From NCBI RefSeq assembly GCF_023204875.1, contig NZ_CP096247.1, positions 930,001-994,000 on the forward strand: DNA of 64,000 bases, in the 5' to 3' direction. Position numbers and translations under genes: made by a program. Position 1 is the first letter of the stretch; the number at the start of each line of letters is the position of its first letter. Shown in pieces: positions 42,696 through 52,291 of this stretch. Origin of the DNA: Prevotella sp. E15-22. GTDB lineage: Bacteria; Bacteroidota; Bacteroidia; Bacteroidales; Bacteroidaceae. The notes below the pieces were generated by a model. That model made no database searches. It worked only from the letters and a program-made list of their open reading frames with translations, and was not told the origin of the DNA.

Positions 42696-45567
42696 GAAAA
42701 ACACACTGGACGGACTTTTTACGGGCATCGAGGATATTACCGATGCACGGGGCAGAGTTGTCAATACCGTGCTGTATAGCAAGGCAGGCAACTACAGTTC
42801 TATCTTCGAGATAGAGAACCCCGTGCAGCAGTATTGTACCGATGCAGACCAGTACTATGCCTTTATGAACGTGCTGGATCATATCCTCCAGACCCTTGGT
42901 GAAGGCTATGCCCTGCAGAAGCAGGACATCTTCTGCCGACAGGCCTACCACCATGACATCACCCCTGATATGGAGTTCCTGACCCAAAGCTATTTTAAGT
43001 ACTATGAGGGCAGACCCTATACCGAAATCCGCACTTTTATTGTCATCACCCAGGAAACCCGGAAGAGCACCTTTGTTGCCTATGACCCCAAGAAATGGGC
43101 AGAGTTCAATAACAAGGTGCAGAAGGTAAAGGACATTCTGGAGGAAAAGGGCTTGCCACACCATTTGTTAGACAGGAAGGAGATAGACGAATACCTCCAC
43201 CGCTTCATGGCCTTTGACTTCAAAAAAGGACCATTCGGTATGACGAACTTAAAGTGTACTGATGAGTGCCTGAAGATGGGCGATAAAGTCGTCAAGAACT
43301 TCTCACTCGTTGACATCGACGTGATAGACCTGCCGAATGTCATTCATCCTGTGCAGACCAAGCCCGTCAACGGCTATCCGGTCAGCACCGATTTACTGTC
43401 GTTTCTCTCCACAGTACCCCTGACGGACTGTGTGGCCTATAACCAGGTCATCCAGATACCAGCCCAGAGAAAGGAACGTCAGCGACTCATAGGAAAAAGT
43501 AAGCGACATGCCTCCATGCCAGACCCCAGCAACAAGATTGCCAAGGCCGACATCGACGAGGTTCTGGAAGTCATTGCTACAGAACAAAAGTCACTCGTCT
43601 GGACAAACTTCAATGTTCTCGTGTCCTGTAAGCCAGAACATCTGACCAAGGTCACCTCCTACTTAGAAACCAAACTCTTTGAGGTGGGCATAGCCCCAAG
43701 CAAGTCAGCCTATAACCAACTGGAACTGTTTATGGACTCCTTCCCCGGCAATGCTTATAGCTTCAATAAAGACTATGACCTCTTCCTGACCCTGCAGGAC
43801 TCGGCTTTGTGCCTCTTCTATAAGGAGCGCATGAAGCATGACGAGGTGACACCGCTGAAGGTATTCTATACCGACAGACAGGGAGTGCCTATAGCCATTG
43901 ATTTCACAGGAAAGGAAGGAGAAAAGAAACTCACCAACAACTCTAACTTCTTCTGCTTAGGCCCAAGTGGCAGTGGCAAGAGCTTTTCGACCAATACCGT
44001 GGTTCGCCAGTTGATTGAGCAGGACACCGATGTCGTGATGGTTGATACCGGTGACTCGTATGAAGGTATCTGTGGCTATTTCCATGGCACCTATATCAGC
44101 TACAGCAAGGAGCATCCAATCTCGATGAACCCTTTCAAGGTCAGTGATGTAGAGTATCAGCAGAACTTCGGAGAGAAGAAAAACTTCCTGAAGTCCCTCA
44201 TCTTCCAGATTTTCAAAGGTAACAAAGCACCTGAAAAACTGGAGGACACCATCATAGATACCGTGCTGAACGAGTATTATGATGCGTACTTCCATCCCTT
44301 TAGTGGTTATACCAGCGAAGAGAAGGAAGAGCTGCGGAAGCAACTCTTACTGGCTGACAAGCGTAACGGGAAGTACGGTGAGTATATCGAGGCCATTGAG
44401 AATGACAAGGATGTTGTGGAGGAAGGAACCACGGATTCAACGGATTGTACGGATAGAGCAGGCAGACAGAGCTACAGCGAGGATGAAAAGGCACACCATG
44501 CCAAGGTGCAGCGCATCGTAGAGAAACTGCATAACCTCGCCAATGATTCTGCTGCCAGTGCCGGAGAGCGTGTACATGCCAATAACCAGCTGATGCGTCT
44601 GATGCCAGAGCTGATAGAAGGTCACTATCTGATGAAGATAGACCAGCGGATAGAGCGTATGGAGCGGCAGAAGCGTGACCTGAAAGTGACGAAGCTGAGC
44701 TTTGATACTTTTTATGAATACGCCTGTGAACGCATTCCTCAGATGATGGACGAGAAGAGCATAGCCTTCCCCATCAATGAGTTTGCCGCTATCCTGGAAC
44801 CCTTCCATAAGGGAGGAAAGTTGGAAACCATCCTCAATAACGACATGGACTTGAACCTCTTTGATGAGAAGTTCATTGTCTTTGAGATAGACAAGATCAA
44901 GGATGACCCCGTGCTGTTCCCCATTGTAGTGCTGATTATCATGGATGTCTTTTTGCAGAAGATGCGCATCAAGAAGGGACGCAAGGCACTGATTATCGAA
45001 GAGGCATGGAAAGCCATCTCCTCACCCACGATGGCAGAGTATATCAAGTACCTGTATAAGACGGTGAGAAAGTTCCACGGCATTGCAGGCGTGGTGACTC
45101 AGGAACTCGGTGATGTGATAGACTCTCCGATTGTCAAGGAAGCCATCATCAACAATAGCGACATCAAAATCCTTCTCGACCAAGCCAAGTTCAAGGACAG
45201 GTATGGTGAGATAGCTGCCATCCTCGGTATCACTGACGTACAGCGACAGCAGATCTTTACTATCAACTCACTGGACAACCATGAGGGACGTAACTACTTC
45301 AAGGAAGTCTGGATATGCAGAGGTCAGAGTGCCGATGTCTATGGTGTGGAAGAGCCTCCTGAGTGCTATATGGCCTATACGACTGAACGCGCAGAGAAGG
45401 AAGCCCTGAAAATCTATATCAAGCACTATGGCGATGATACCGTAGAGGGCATCCGCCACTTCTGTCAGGATATGGAGAAGGCTGGACTGACAGGTAAGTA
45501 TTTGAAATTCGCCAACGAAGTCAACAAGCAACAAAACGTGATGGAACTATGGGACAAAGTAGCATAA
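42685..45567 (+). CDS. traG: Conjugation ATPase TraG (VirB4-like)
   Basis: 960 residues, the largest ATPase of the type IV secretion system. Walker A is LGPSGSGKSFSTN (Gly426 onward) and Walker B KALIIEEAWKAI (about 766-777), followed by GIAGVVTQELGDV. The N-terminal 400 residues are the CagE/TrbE-type domain. Residues about 579-592 carry an insert with TDSTDCTDR, encoded by 9-base repeats, between two helical parts. It powers pilus assembly and substrate movement at the inner membrane. Confidence 0.93.
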   Translation: MSTRKNTLDGLFTGIEDITDARGRVVNTVLYSKAGNYSSIFEIENPVQQYCTDADQYYAFMNVLDHILQTLGEGYALQKQDIFCRQAYHHDITPDMEFLTQSYFKYYEGRPYTEIRTFIVITQETRKSTFVAYDPKKWAEFNNKVQKVKDILEEKGLPHHLLDRKEIDEYLHRFMAFDFKKGPFGMTNLKCTDECLKMGDKVVKNFSLVDIDVIDLPNVIHPVQTKPVNGYPVSTDLLSFLSTVPLTDCVAYNQVIQIPAQRKERQRLIGKSKRHASMPDPSNKIAKADIDEVLEVIATEQKSLVWTNFNVLVSCKPEHLTKVTSYLETKLFEVGIAPSKSAYNQLELFMDSFPGNAYSFNKDYDLFLTLQDSALCLFYKERMKHDEVTPLKVFYTDRQGVPIAIDFTGKEGEKKLTNNSNFFCLGPSGSGKSFSTNTVVRQLIEQDTDVVMVDTGDSYEGICGYFHGTYISYSKEHPISMNPFKVSDVEYQQNFGEKKNFLKSLIFQIFKGNKAPEKLEDTIIDTVLNEYYDAYFHPFSGYTSEEKEELRKQLLLADKRNGKYGEYIEAIENDKDVVEEGTTDSTDCTDRAGRQSYSEDEKAHHAKVQRIVEKLHNLANDSAASAGERVHANNQLMRLMPELIEGHYLMKIDQRIERMERQKRDLKVTKLSFDTFYEYACERIPQMMDEKSIAFPINEFAAILEPFHKGGKLETILNNDMDLNLFDEKFIVFEIDKIKDDPVLFPIVVLIIMDVFLQKMRIKKGRKALIIEEAWKAISSPTMAEYIKYLYKTVRKFHGIAGVVTQELGDVIDSPIVKEAIINNSDIKILLDQAKFKDRYGEIAAILGITDVQRQQIFTINSLDNHEGRNYFKEVWICRGQSADVYGVEEPPECYMAYTTERAEKEALKIYIKHYGDDTVEGIRHFCQDMEKAGLTGKYLKFANEVNKQQNVMELWDKVA
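44431..44457 (+). repeat. Three 9-bp tandem repeats (acggatNNN) inside traG
   Basis: acggattca, acggattgt, acggatag(a), coding for Thr-Asp-X three times. The unit length keeps the frame, so variation would only alter loop length. Confidence 0.7.
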
Positions 45568-46325
45568 GACGACAAAGAACAAAGGTTGTGGTACTGTTGC
45601 TGGCTGCACTGGTCAGCACAGTTCCTGCCAATGCCTGGTGGCGTTGGAACATTGACTATTGGACTATTGCGCAGGTTGGAGAGAATACCGCTGCCGAATC
45701 TGGAGCAGAGGGAATACATAACAACGCCCTCACTGAGCAGAGAAAGAAACAGGAACGCATTGCCGAGTATACCACAGCTATCAATGTCATCAGACAGCTC
45801 TATAAGCAGTCCATGCAGAATACCAAAGGCTTCGGAGAGGAAAGCAGATACTATCAGCTGATAGGTGAGAATGCCCTGTATATTGTGACCAATATCCCTG
45901 TAGCAGTGAGCTGGCTCACCAGAAAGCCGCATATTAACCTGCCGCTGTGCCTGAATGAAATCAGTAACCTGACCATGAAGACAGAACAGTGTATAGCAGG
46001 CTTTGTGAACATCGTCAACAATGGTCATGTCAAGTCGCCGCTGAAGGATAATTCGCTAATACCAGGTGGAGGTGGCGTAGCCAACATCGGTCAGGATGAC
46101 GGCTACAACTTTATGAGCCGTTCAGACAGGATGGGTATGGCCAATGACATACTGGAGGACTTGGTGATTGTCAGGAACAACCTCGACTATCTTATCTTCA
46201 TGTGCCAGACTAACAACGGACTTGAAGACCTGCTGATGGAGTTGGATCCAGATACATGGTGTAATGCCATGCAAATGAAGTGGTCGGTTGGTGACATTGT
46301 CAGTGGATGGGAAGACTTCTCTTAA
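45549..46325 (+). CDS. Secreted TraI-like conjugation protein
   Basis: 258 residues overlapping traG by 19 bases. Signal peptide VVVLLLAALVSTVPANA, then WWRWNIDYWT. A coiled-coil-like helix (EQRKKQERIAEYTTAINVIR) and the C-terminal motif MELDPDTWCNAMQMKW, which also closes the protein at 60144 as GLDPETWCNYMQGKW. The position after traG and the secretion signal fit the CTnDOT TraI family (DUF4141 type). It probably forms part of the periplasmic layer. Confidence 0.7.
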   Translation: MGQSSIRRQRTKVVVLLLAALVSTVPANAWWRWNIDYWTIAQVGENTAAESGAEGIHNNALTEQRKKQERIAEYTTAINVIRQLYKQSMQNTKGFGEESRYYQLIGENALYIVTNIPVAVSWLTRKPHINLPLCLNEISNLTMKTEQCIAGFVNIVNNGHVKSPLKDNSLIPGGGGVANIGQDDGYNFMSRSDRMGMANDILEDLVIVRNNLDYLIFMCQTNNGLEDLLMELDPDTWCNAMQMKWSVGDIVSGWEDFS

Positions 46326-46351
46326 AGTGAAAAGTGAAGAGTGAAAAGTGA
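46324..46351 (+). repeat. Four 7-bp tandem repeats (aaagtga) right after a stop codon
   Basis: aaagtga, aaagtga, agagtga, aaagtga begin inside the TAA of the TraI-like gene and reach 26 bases before the next start codon at 46377. The same motif follows the stop codons of traJ and traK. Confidence 0.8.
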
Positions 46352-46376
46352 AAAATTTGCTACCGCAGAAGTACGA

Positions 46377-47057
46377 ATGAAGAGAATAAAGCTAACCATA
46401 TTCGCAATCATGGTGGGAATGATATTTTCACATACAGGACTTGCTGGAATCTTGCCAAATGACCTGCCAACCATTGAAGCACTGATAGACCAGCATAAGG
46501 AGTGTATGAGTGCCGAAGATGAGAGCAACCGCCAGTTGGCTGCCAATGCCTCTATCAAGGCTATGGTGAAGGATGTCGCCCAGAAGTATGATGATGTCAA
46601 GAGTATTCTCGACAAGAAGAGTAATGATGCCTTGTCGTATCTGGCTTTGGCAGCAGAGATGAGCCGTTGCGTGACGAATACTGTCAGACTGACGAATGAG
46701 TATTCCGAGTTTACCCGCTTTGCAGCAGACCATCTCAAAGGCAAACCGTTGGTTGCTTGGTATGCCTTTGAAGCCAATTACAAGGTATCGAAAGAGATCA
46801 AGAATATCAGGAAACTCTACCTTGCTGTGGCAGCATCAGAAACACAGTTCTTCAGAGCTACCAACAAGGAACGCATGAATATCATCTGGACGCTGAACCA
46901 AAGCATTACGAATATGCGTGACGTCATCCAGCAAGCATACGTATGGTGTGACCTGTTGGTAGGTGGGTATTTTCACGAGAGTCATATTTGGGAGATTATC
47001 GATACGTCCGTACTAGAGGAAATAGGAAAAAGCGTAATAAAAGATTGGCCAATATGA
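46377..47057 (+). CDS. Secreted hypothetical tra-operon protein
   Basis: 226 residues from ATG 46377, which gives a clean signal peptide (MKRIKLTIFAIMVGMIFSHT, cleavage near GLAG). The mature part is nearly all helical (DQHKECMSAEDESNRQLAAN, SRCVTNTVRLTNEYSEFTRF). The layout is like the TraI-like proteins on either side but without their DPDTWCN motif. The stop overlaps the next ATG. Confidence 0.65.
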   Translation: MKRIKLTIFAIMVGMIFSHTGLAGILPNDLPTIEALIDQHKECMSAEDESNRQLAANASIKAMVKDVAQKYDDVKSILDKKSNDALSYLALAAEMSRCVTNTVRLTNEYSEFTRFAADHLKGKPLVAWYAFEANYKVSKEIKNIRKLYLAVAASETQFFRATNKERMNIIWTLNQSITNMRDVIQQAYVWCDLLVGGYFHESHIWEIIDTSVLEEIGKSVIKDWPI

Positions 47058-47734
47058 GAAAGACATTGATTACAATAACGATGGGTTTGGCTTTACTGCC
47101 GCAGATGAGTAAGGCTCAGGTCTATGATGAAGAAAAACGTCTGCAATGGCGGTCGATGGAAACCGGCCCGTTGGAGTTTGAACCGAAGTTCTACTATTGG
47201 CTGTTTCATAACAACTATGCCCATCATGAGTGGGAATGGGAGTGGCATGGACTGTTCCATAGCGGATTCTATCTGAACCTGAAGCCCCATAAGAGCGATG
47301 CCAAGCCACTGTTGCCGAAACGTACGTTAGGTGCTGCTACTGATGAGTGGACACGGGAATCCACTGATGCCCAGGAGAAGAACTTCAAGCATCAGCTGGA
47401 GCAAGAGACATTGGCAGCAGCAGACCGCCGGATTGATGCCGCCTATCTGCTCTTCAAGGATGACTTTGACGAGATGCAGCAGAAAATCTCTGCAGGACTA
47501 ACCTATTGCATGGCCAACAGCAAAGGCGATACCAATGTCATATCCTTGGTTAACAGCCTCTCCAATCAGAACCGCTTTATCACGGAGCAAGTCAGTTACG
47601 TACATAAGAGCAGTAACGGCTATGAGCTGGAGAATGCCAAACGGGAAGAGTGCTATATCAAGCTGAAAGCTGATATGGAGAAGGTGACACAAAGCACCAT
47701 TGACTTGATGAGATATGTAGAAGTTTCAAAATAG
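47054..47734 (+). CDS. Secreted tra-operon protein (DUF5045-like position)
   Basis: 226 residues. Signal peptide MRKTLITITMGLALLPQMSK with AQ at the cleavage site; the first mature part is aromatic (YYWLFHNNYAHHEWEWEWHG) and rich in Trp and His; the rest is helical. Between TraI and TraJ many Bacteroidales elements encode a protein of this size. ATG 47054 is chosen because it overlaps the upstream stop (ATGA) and starts the signal peptide. Confidence 0.65.
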   Translation: MRKTLITITMGLALLPQMSKAQVYDEEKRLQWRSMETGPLEFEPKFYYWLFHNNYAHHEWEWEWHGLFHSGFYLNLKPHKSDAKPLLPKRTLGAATDEWTRESTDAQEKNFKHQLEQETLAAADRRIDAAYLLFKDDFDEMQQKISAGLTYCMANSKGDTNVISLVNSLSNQNRFITEQVSYVHKSSNGYELENAKREECYIKLKADMEKVTQSTIDLMRYVEVSK

Positions 47735-47742
47735 TAAAAACG

Positions 47743-49026
47743 ATGAATGAATTATTAAACTGTAATGTGGGCTGTATCTTCCTGACAATGGGCTTGCCGA
47801 CACTCGATCCAGTGATGACCAGTGTGCTGGACTATATCCACCAGCATGCCTTGTTCTTGGGTTCGTGGGGAGGCTTTGCCAAGTCGTTAGGACTGATACT
47901 TGCCATGTGTGTGACCAGCTATGAGTGCTGGATGATGATGCTTGGACGGCGAGGCATTGACGTGATGAAGCTGTTCAGGATAGTAGGTATCTCACTGTGT
48001 ATCGTCTCTGCCAATGCCATTGCCGATGCCGTGGCAGCCCCAGGTGAACAGATGGGACGTGTGATGAAAGCGCAGGCTACCAGAAGTCACCAGCGTATCG
48101 ATGCACTGGAAAAACATGAGGCAAAACTCCAGAGCCAGTACCTCGATAAGCTACGGGCGCATAACGACTCACTGGACAGAAAACGCAGGGCAGAAGCCAA
48201 ACTGTCAGAAGATTCCCATTGGTGGGAGGAAGTCGCCTATGCCGTGAAGAACATGGACAATGCCGTGGAGCAGTGGGCCAAGGAAGCCGCTGTTATTGCA
48301 GAGACCAAGACGGCAGAGACCATCAATATGCTGATACGGTATATCGGGGAGATTATCTATCAGGTGGTCTATTTCGGAATGCTGTTAGGTCAGGCCTTCA
48401 TGATGAACGTGCTGAAAATCTTCTGTCCCGTAGCCTTTGCCCTGAGTATCGTACCACCTTGGGCCAGTGCGTGGAGCCAATGGATTAGTAAGTATGTGAG
48501 TCTGTCGCTATGGGCACCCTTGATATATATGTGTAGCATCTATGCGGACATGATACTGAAATATACCATCCTACAGGACACCACCGCCTACACCACACTG
48601 CTTGGAAGTGCCAGCTATACCTGGGGAGAGATAGGAGGACTTGGAATGCAGGGCATCGGAAGTACCTGTATGTATGTAGTAGGATTGTTGGTAGGAGCCA
48701 TGCTCATCAAGTTCGTGCCAGAGCTCGCCTCATGGATAGTACCAGGAGGAGCCAGCAGCAGTATCGGTTCAGCTGTCAGCAGCATGACCACAGCAGGAGC
48801 AGCAGCCGTCGGAGGTACAGTAGGTGGTGTTGTCGGTGGAACCATCGGAGTGACAAGACATACTGTAGGCGGAGCCGTCAAGGGAGGCGTGACAGGATAT
48901 GCATCATCAGAAGGCGGTGGATTGAGCGGCGCATGGAATGGTGCCGTATCTGGAGGCCGTCGCGGATTCGAGCGAGGTATGGACTTCAATGTCGGTACGC
49001 ACATGAGAGACAAACAGTATAAGTAA
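47743..49026 (+). CDS. traJ: Conjugation protein TraJ (VirB6-like)
   Basis: 427 residues with six to seven membrane segments (WGGFAKSLGLILAMCVTSY, FRIVGISLCIVSANAIADA, IYQVVYFGMLLGQAFMMNV, LKIFCPVAFALSIVPPWASA). The C-terminal 80 residues are Gly/Ala/Val-rich (AAAVGGTVGGVVGGTIGV). This polytopic layout at this position is TraJ of CTnDOT-like elements, the inner-membrane channel part. Confidence 0.88.
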   Translation: MNELLNCNVGCIFLTMGLPTLDPVMTSVLDYIHQHALFLGSWGGFAKSLGLILAMCVTSYECWMMMLGRRGIDVMKLFRIVGISLCIVSANAIADAVAAPGEQMGRVMKAQATRSHQRIDALEKHEAKLQSQYLDKLRAHNDSLDRKRRAEAKLSEDSHWWEEVAYAVKNMDNAVEQWAKEAAVIAETKTAETINMLIRYIGEIIYQVVYFGMLLGQAFMMNVLKIFCPVAFALSIVPPWASAWSQWISKYVSLSLWAPLIYMCSIYADMILKYTILQDTTAYTTLLGSASYTWGEIGGLGMQGIGSTCMYVVGLLVGAMLIKFVPELASWIVPGGASSSIGSAVSSMTTAGAAAVGGTVGGVVGGTIGVTRHTVGGAVKGGVTGYASSEGGGLSGAWNGAVSGGRRGFERGMDFNVGTHMRDKQYK

Positions 49027-49037
49027 GTGAAAAGTGA
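49024..49037 (+). repeat. Two 7-bp repeats (aagtga/aaagtga) starting at the traJ stop codon
   Basis: taagtga plus aaagtga, followed by aaaatt. Same motif as at 46324 and 49655. Confidence 0.7.
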
Positions 49038-49057
49038 AAAATTAAACAGATATAACC

Positions 49058-49657
49058 ATGTTAATAGAAAGTTTAGAGAAGAAGACAAAATTGGCTATGT
49101 TCACGGTATTGCTGGCAGTCTGTGCCAGCACCGTGATTTGCGGCCTGTGCTTTTACTTTGCCACCAAGCTGGTCAGAGACCAACAGCAGCAGGTGTATGT
49201 GTTGGACGGGAGCATCCCGTTTATGGCAGAGCGCAGTAAGAATGAGATGACCTTTGACATTGAGGCCAAGGCACACATCCAGTTGTTCCATCAGTATTTC
49301 TTCAACCTCTCGCCAGATGACGAGTATCTGAAGTGGACGTTTGGTAAGGCAATGTATCTGGCTGATGAGAGTGCTTTGAGACAGAAACAAGCCATCGAGG
49401 AAACAGGATTTTATTCACAGTTGCTCTCCAGTTCAGCCGTAGAGACCATCGTAGCAGACAGTATCGAACTCGACAAAGACCAGATGAGCTTCAAGTATTA
49501 CGGTACGCAGATGATTAAGCGCCGAACCAACAGCGTAAGGCGTAGCATCATTACCGTAGGAAAGCTGCAGAACGTACCAAGGACGCAGAACAATCCCCAT
49601 GGTCTGCTGATTACCAACTGGCGTACGCTGGAAAATAAAGACCTGAAATCATATTAA
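49058..49657 (+). CDS. traK: Conjugation protein TraK (VirB8-like)
   Basis: 199 residues. A single N-terminal membrane segment (LAMFTVLLAVCASTVICGLC) and a periplasmic domain with DGSIPFMAERSKNEMTFDIE, HIQLFHQYFFNLSPDDEYLK and LLITNWRTLENKD, all typical of TraK. It forms part of the inner-membrane scaffold. Confidence 0.92.
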   Translation: MLIESLEKKTKLAMFTVLLAVCASTVICGLCFYFATKLVRDQQQQVYVLDGSIPFMAERSKNEMTFDIEAKAHIQLFHQYFFNLSPDDEYLKWTFGKAMYLADESALRQKQAIEETGFYSQLLSSSAVETIVADSIELDKDQMSFKYYGTQMIKRRTNSVRRSIITVGKLQNVPRTQNNPHGLLITNWRTLENKDLKSY

Positions 49658-49668
49658 GTGAAAAGTGA
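49655..49668 (+). repeat. Two 7-bp repeats (taagtga/aaagtga) starting at the traK stop codon
   Basis: taagtga plus aaagtga, immediately before the next start codon region at 49682. Confidence 0.7.
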
Positions 49669-49681
49669 ATAATAAAGTACC

Positions 49682-50155
49682 ATGAATATATTCAAGAATA
49701 AGCAAACACACGAGTATAAGGAAAAGGAGCGTTACCGACTGAGAAGAGCCAGAATCTGGGGCTATAAGATAGGAAAGAAATACGCTATCGGAGAGAAGAT
49801 TGCCAAGGCCAATGCCTGGGCAGACGGTCACAGACGCAAGACTGCAGGAATCTTGTTCTCCGTGAATGCCACCATCTACGTTATCGGTTTCCTGCTGTGT
49901 ATGTCTGGAAATGACAGTAATAGCATCAATGACCCCATGCAGGACTTTGCTCAGGTACAGCCCATGTTTGCACAGCTGCATCGTATCGAAGACATGAAGA
50001 CCGTTCAGAAGAATACCTTTGTGACTCTGAGCAATAGGGCAGTAAGACTGAAACACGAGGTCGATTCGCTGATGGCCAAGCCCGGTAAGACCCATGCAGA
50101 TTCCGTGCTTGCACTCGAAAAGTATGATGAACTCCAAACGATTATGAATAAATAA
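49682..50155 (+). CDS. Membrane protein in the traL position
   Basis: 157 residues. A basic N-terminus (KERYRLRRARIWGYKIGKKY), one membrane segment (TAGILFSVNATIYVIGFLLC) and a helical periplasmic tail. TraL of CTnDOT-type elements has the same one-segment layout but is about 100 residues, so this is a longer relative or a replacement. Confidence 0.7.
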   Translation: MNIFKNKQTHEYKEKERYRLRRARIWGYKIGKKYAIGEKIAKANAWADGHRRKTAGILFSVNATIYVIGFLLCMSGNDSNSINDPMQDFAQVQPMFAQLHRIEDMKTVQKNTFVTLSNRAVRLKHEVDSLMAKPGKTHADSVLALEKYDELQTIMNK

Positions 50156-50173
50156 CCAAATAAGAAAAGAACC

Positions 50174-51379
50174 ATGAAGATAGATTTCAAGAAGATTGAT
50201 TTTCGACAGGGAAAGTACTGGTTCCCGCTGGTACTCTTCGTTCCCTTGGTAGCCATAGCCTATTTCTCCTGTGAGATGTTCAAAGGTCCGACAGAGCAGA
50301 CAGGTATGGTCACCGACAGTATCAATACCATGATGCCAGAGCCGGCAGGTGACGGTCTGCATGGCAAGTTTGCTGCCATGGAGGACAATATCCTCAGAGG
50401 CGACGGCTATACCGCCATCAATGCCCTTGGCGCGGAAGAGCAGGGAGAGAGCGATGACGAGAACGTGTATAGCGAGAGTGAGATGGACAGAATCGACAAG
50501 GAGAAGGCAGAGAAGAAACGCCAGGAGCAAGAGATGGTAGCCCTCCAACAGCAGCTCAAAGAGTCGAGGATGCACATCAACCAATATGATGACCGCTATA
50601 CCGGCCATAGCAGTAATGGCAGTCAGCAGCGGGAGATGGAGCAGTTTGAGGAGCAGATGCGCCAGATCCAGGAGCGAAGCAGGAAGATGGCACGGGACAT
50701 CACTGGTGATGACTATCCTTCAAGGAATGGTCAGCAGGCACAGCCCAATCTGAATGGCCAGATAGCAGGCTATGACATCTACGGCAATCCTATCATGGCT
50801 AACCAACAGCCCAAGAAAGACACCATAGCCGTTGTTGCCAAGGCTGATGATACCCATGCGGAAAGCTTCAATACCATTGCTGATGATGAAAAGCTCGATG
50901 CCCCACTGATTAAGGCCATGATAGACAAGACCACCAAAGCCCATGAGGGAACCAGACTCCGCTTCAAGCTGTTGGATGATGTAGTTGTTATGGGTGTGAA
51001 GCTGAAGAAAGGCACCTACCTCTATGGAACAGTGACCGGCTTCGGTCAGCAGCGAGTGATGGCAGACATCACGAGTATTCTGGTGAAGGATAAGTTCCTG
51101 AAGATTCACCTGTCAGTCTATGACCTTGACGGTATGAAGGGATTTTACGTACCTGAGTCAGCCTTTAGGGATATGATGAAGAATGCCGGTAGTGCTGCCA
51201 TGCAGAGCAACATCAGCTTTGACTCCAACGGTGGTAGCGGTATCTCAGCACAGGCACTGGCTCTGCAGGCTCTGCAGAATGCCTATCAGAGTACATCAAG
51301 TGCCATTTCACAGGCTATTAAGAAAAACAAGGCAAAGATTAAGTATAACACCATTGTATATCTGATTAACGAACAGTAA
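50174..51379 (+). CDS. traM: Conjugation protein TraM (VirB10-like)
   Basis: 401 residues. Cytoplasmic start, one membrane segment (WFPLVLFVPLVAIAYFSC), a Q/E-rich coiled region (EKKRQEQEMVALQQQLKESR), then the conserved C-terminal domain: IKAMIDKTTKAHEGTRLRFK, LKKGTYLYGTVTGFGQQRVM, MKGFYVPESAFRDMMKNAG. It bridges inner and outer membrane complexes. Confidence 0.93.
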   Translation: MKIDFKKIDFRQGKYWFPLVLFVPLVAIAYFSCEMFKGPTEQTGMVTDSINTMMPEPAGDGLHGKFAAMEDNILRGDGYTAINALGAEEQGESDDENVYSESEMDRIDKEKAEKKRQEQEMVALQQQLKESRMHINQYDDRYTGHSSNGSQQREMEQFEEQMRQIQERSRKMARDITGDDYPSRNGQQAQPNLNGQIAGYDIYGNPIMANQQPKKDTIAVVAKADDTHAESFNTIADDEKLDAPLIKAMIDKTTKAHEGTRLRFKLLDDVVVMGVKLKKGTYLYGTVTGFGQQRVMADITSILVKDKFLKIHLSVYDLDGMKGFYVPESAFRDMMKNAGSAAMQSNISFDSNGGSGISAQALALQALQNAYQSTSSAISQAIKKNKAKIKYNTIVYLINEQ

Positions 51380-51428
51380 GACAGAATAACAATTAAAGAC
51401 ATAATAACAGAATAACAAAAGAGTAACC

Positions 51429-52268
51429 ATGAAAAGTATGAAAAAGATTCTATTTGTAGCAGTGGCTTTGATGGCCATGAGCACAACCAATGTAAGTGCA
51501 GAGACAACACAGTCCAATGACGTATATCTGAGCACCATCTATGTCAACGAGCAGGTAACCACCCACTTGATTATGCCAGAGACCATTCGCTTGGTGGATA
51601 TCTCCACTGATACCATCGTTGGCAACCAGGTCAATGACAATATCGTGCGTCTGAAACCCAAAGGTGCGATGCAGGACTATGAGCAAGCTGGCATCGTGAC
51701 TGTCATCGGAGAACGGCATATCGCCCAGTATAAGTTGGTCTATCGTAGTTGTCTGCCCTTTGCCAGTACCCGCTTCACTGTTCCGTACTGGGATATGCAG
51801 GAATACCAGAATCCTGATGTGAGTATGTCTGTAGGAGAGATGAGCCGCTATGCCATCCGTATCTTTAACACCAAGCGCAGTGTGGAGAATATCCATACCA
51901 AGAAAGACAAGATGAAGGCATGGGTGAACCATATCTGTTCGGCAGGTGACTACTTCTTCATTGACTTCTCACTGGAGAACAAGACCAAGATACCATACGA
52001 CATTTCAGAGATACGCGTCAAGCTGGAGGATAAGAAGCAGAAGAAAGCCACCAACTACCAGAGTGTTGAGCTGACACCAGAGTATATGCTGAACTGCAAC
52101 AAGCACTTCAAGAAGCGCTACCGTAATGTGCTGGCGGTAAAGAAGCTCACCTTCCCAAAGGCCAAGGTCCTGAAGATCGAGGTCAGTGAGAACCAGATTT
52201 CCGGCAGAACCATCGAGCTGAACATCAACTATGATGATGTGCTGGATGCCGATTGCTTTGACGATTAA
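51429..52268 (+). CDS. traN: Conjugation protein TraN (VirB9-like, DUF4138)
   Basis: 279 residues. Signal peptide (MKKILFVAVALMAMSTTNV, cleavage near SAET), then beta-rich sequence with DVYLSTIYVNEQVTTHLIMP, VDISTDTIVGNQVNDNIVRL and YFFIDFSLENKTKIPYDISE, the TraN pattern. With TraM it builds the outer-membrane core. Confidence 0.93.
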   Translation: MKSMKKILFVAVALMAMSTTNVSAETTQSNDVYLSTIYVNEQVTTHLIMPETIRLVDISTDTIVGNQVNDNIVRLKPKGAMQDYEQAGIVTVIGERHIAQYKLVYRSCLPFASTRFTVPYWDMQEYQNPDVSMSVGEMSRYAIRIFNTKRSVENIHTKKDKMKAWVNHICSAGDYFFIDFSLENKTKIPYDISEIRVKLEDKKQKKATNYQSVELTPEYMLNCNKHFKKRYRNVLAVKKLTFPKAKVLKIEVSENQISGRTIELNINYDDVLDADCFDD

Positions 52269-52291
52269 ACAAACAAAGGTAGAAGAAGAGC

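Noticed and set aside
49649..50608. Minus-strand frame of 319 codons opposite the traL/traM region
   Set aside because: The plus-strand genes have clear family motifs, signal or membrane segments and correct spacing; the antisense product is Leu/His-rich low-complexity sequence.
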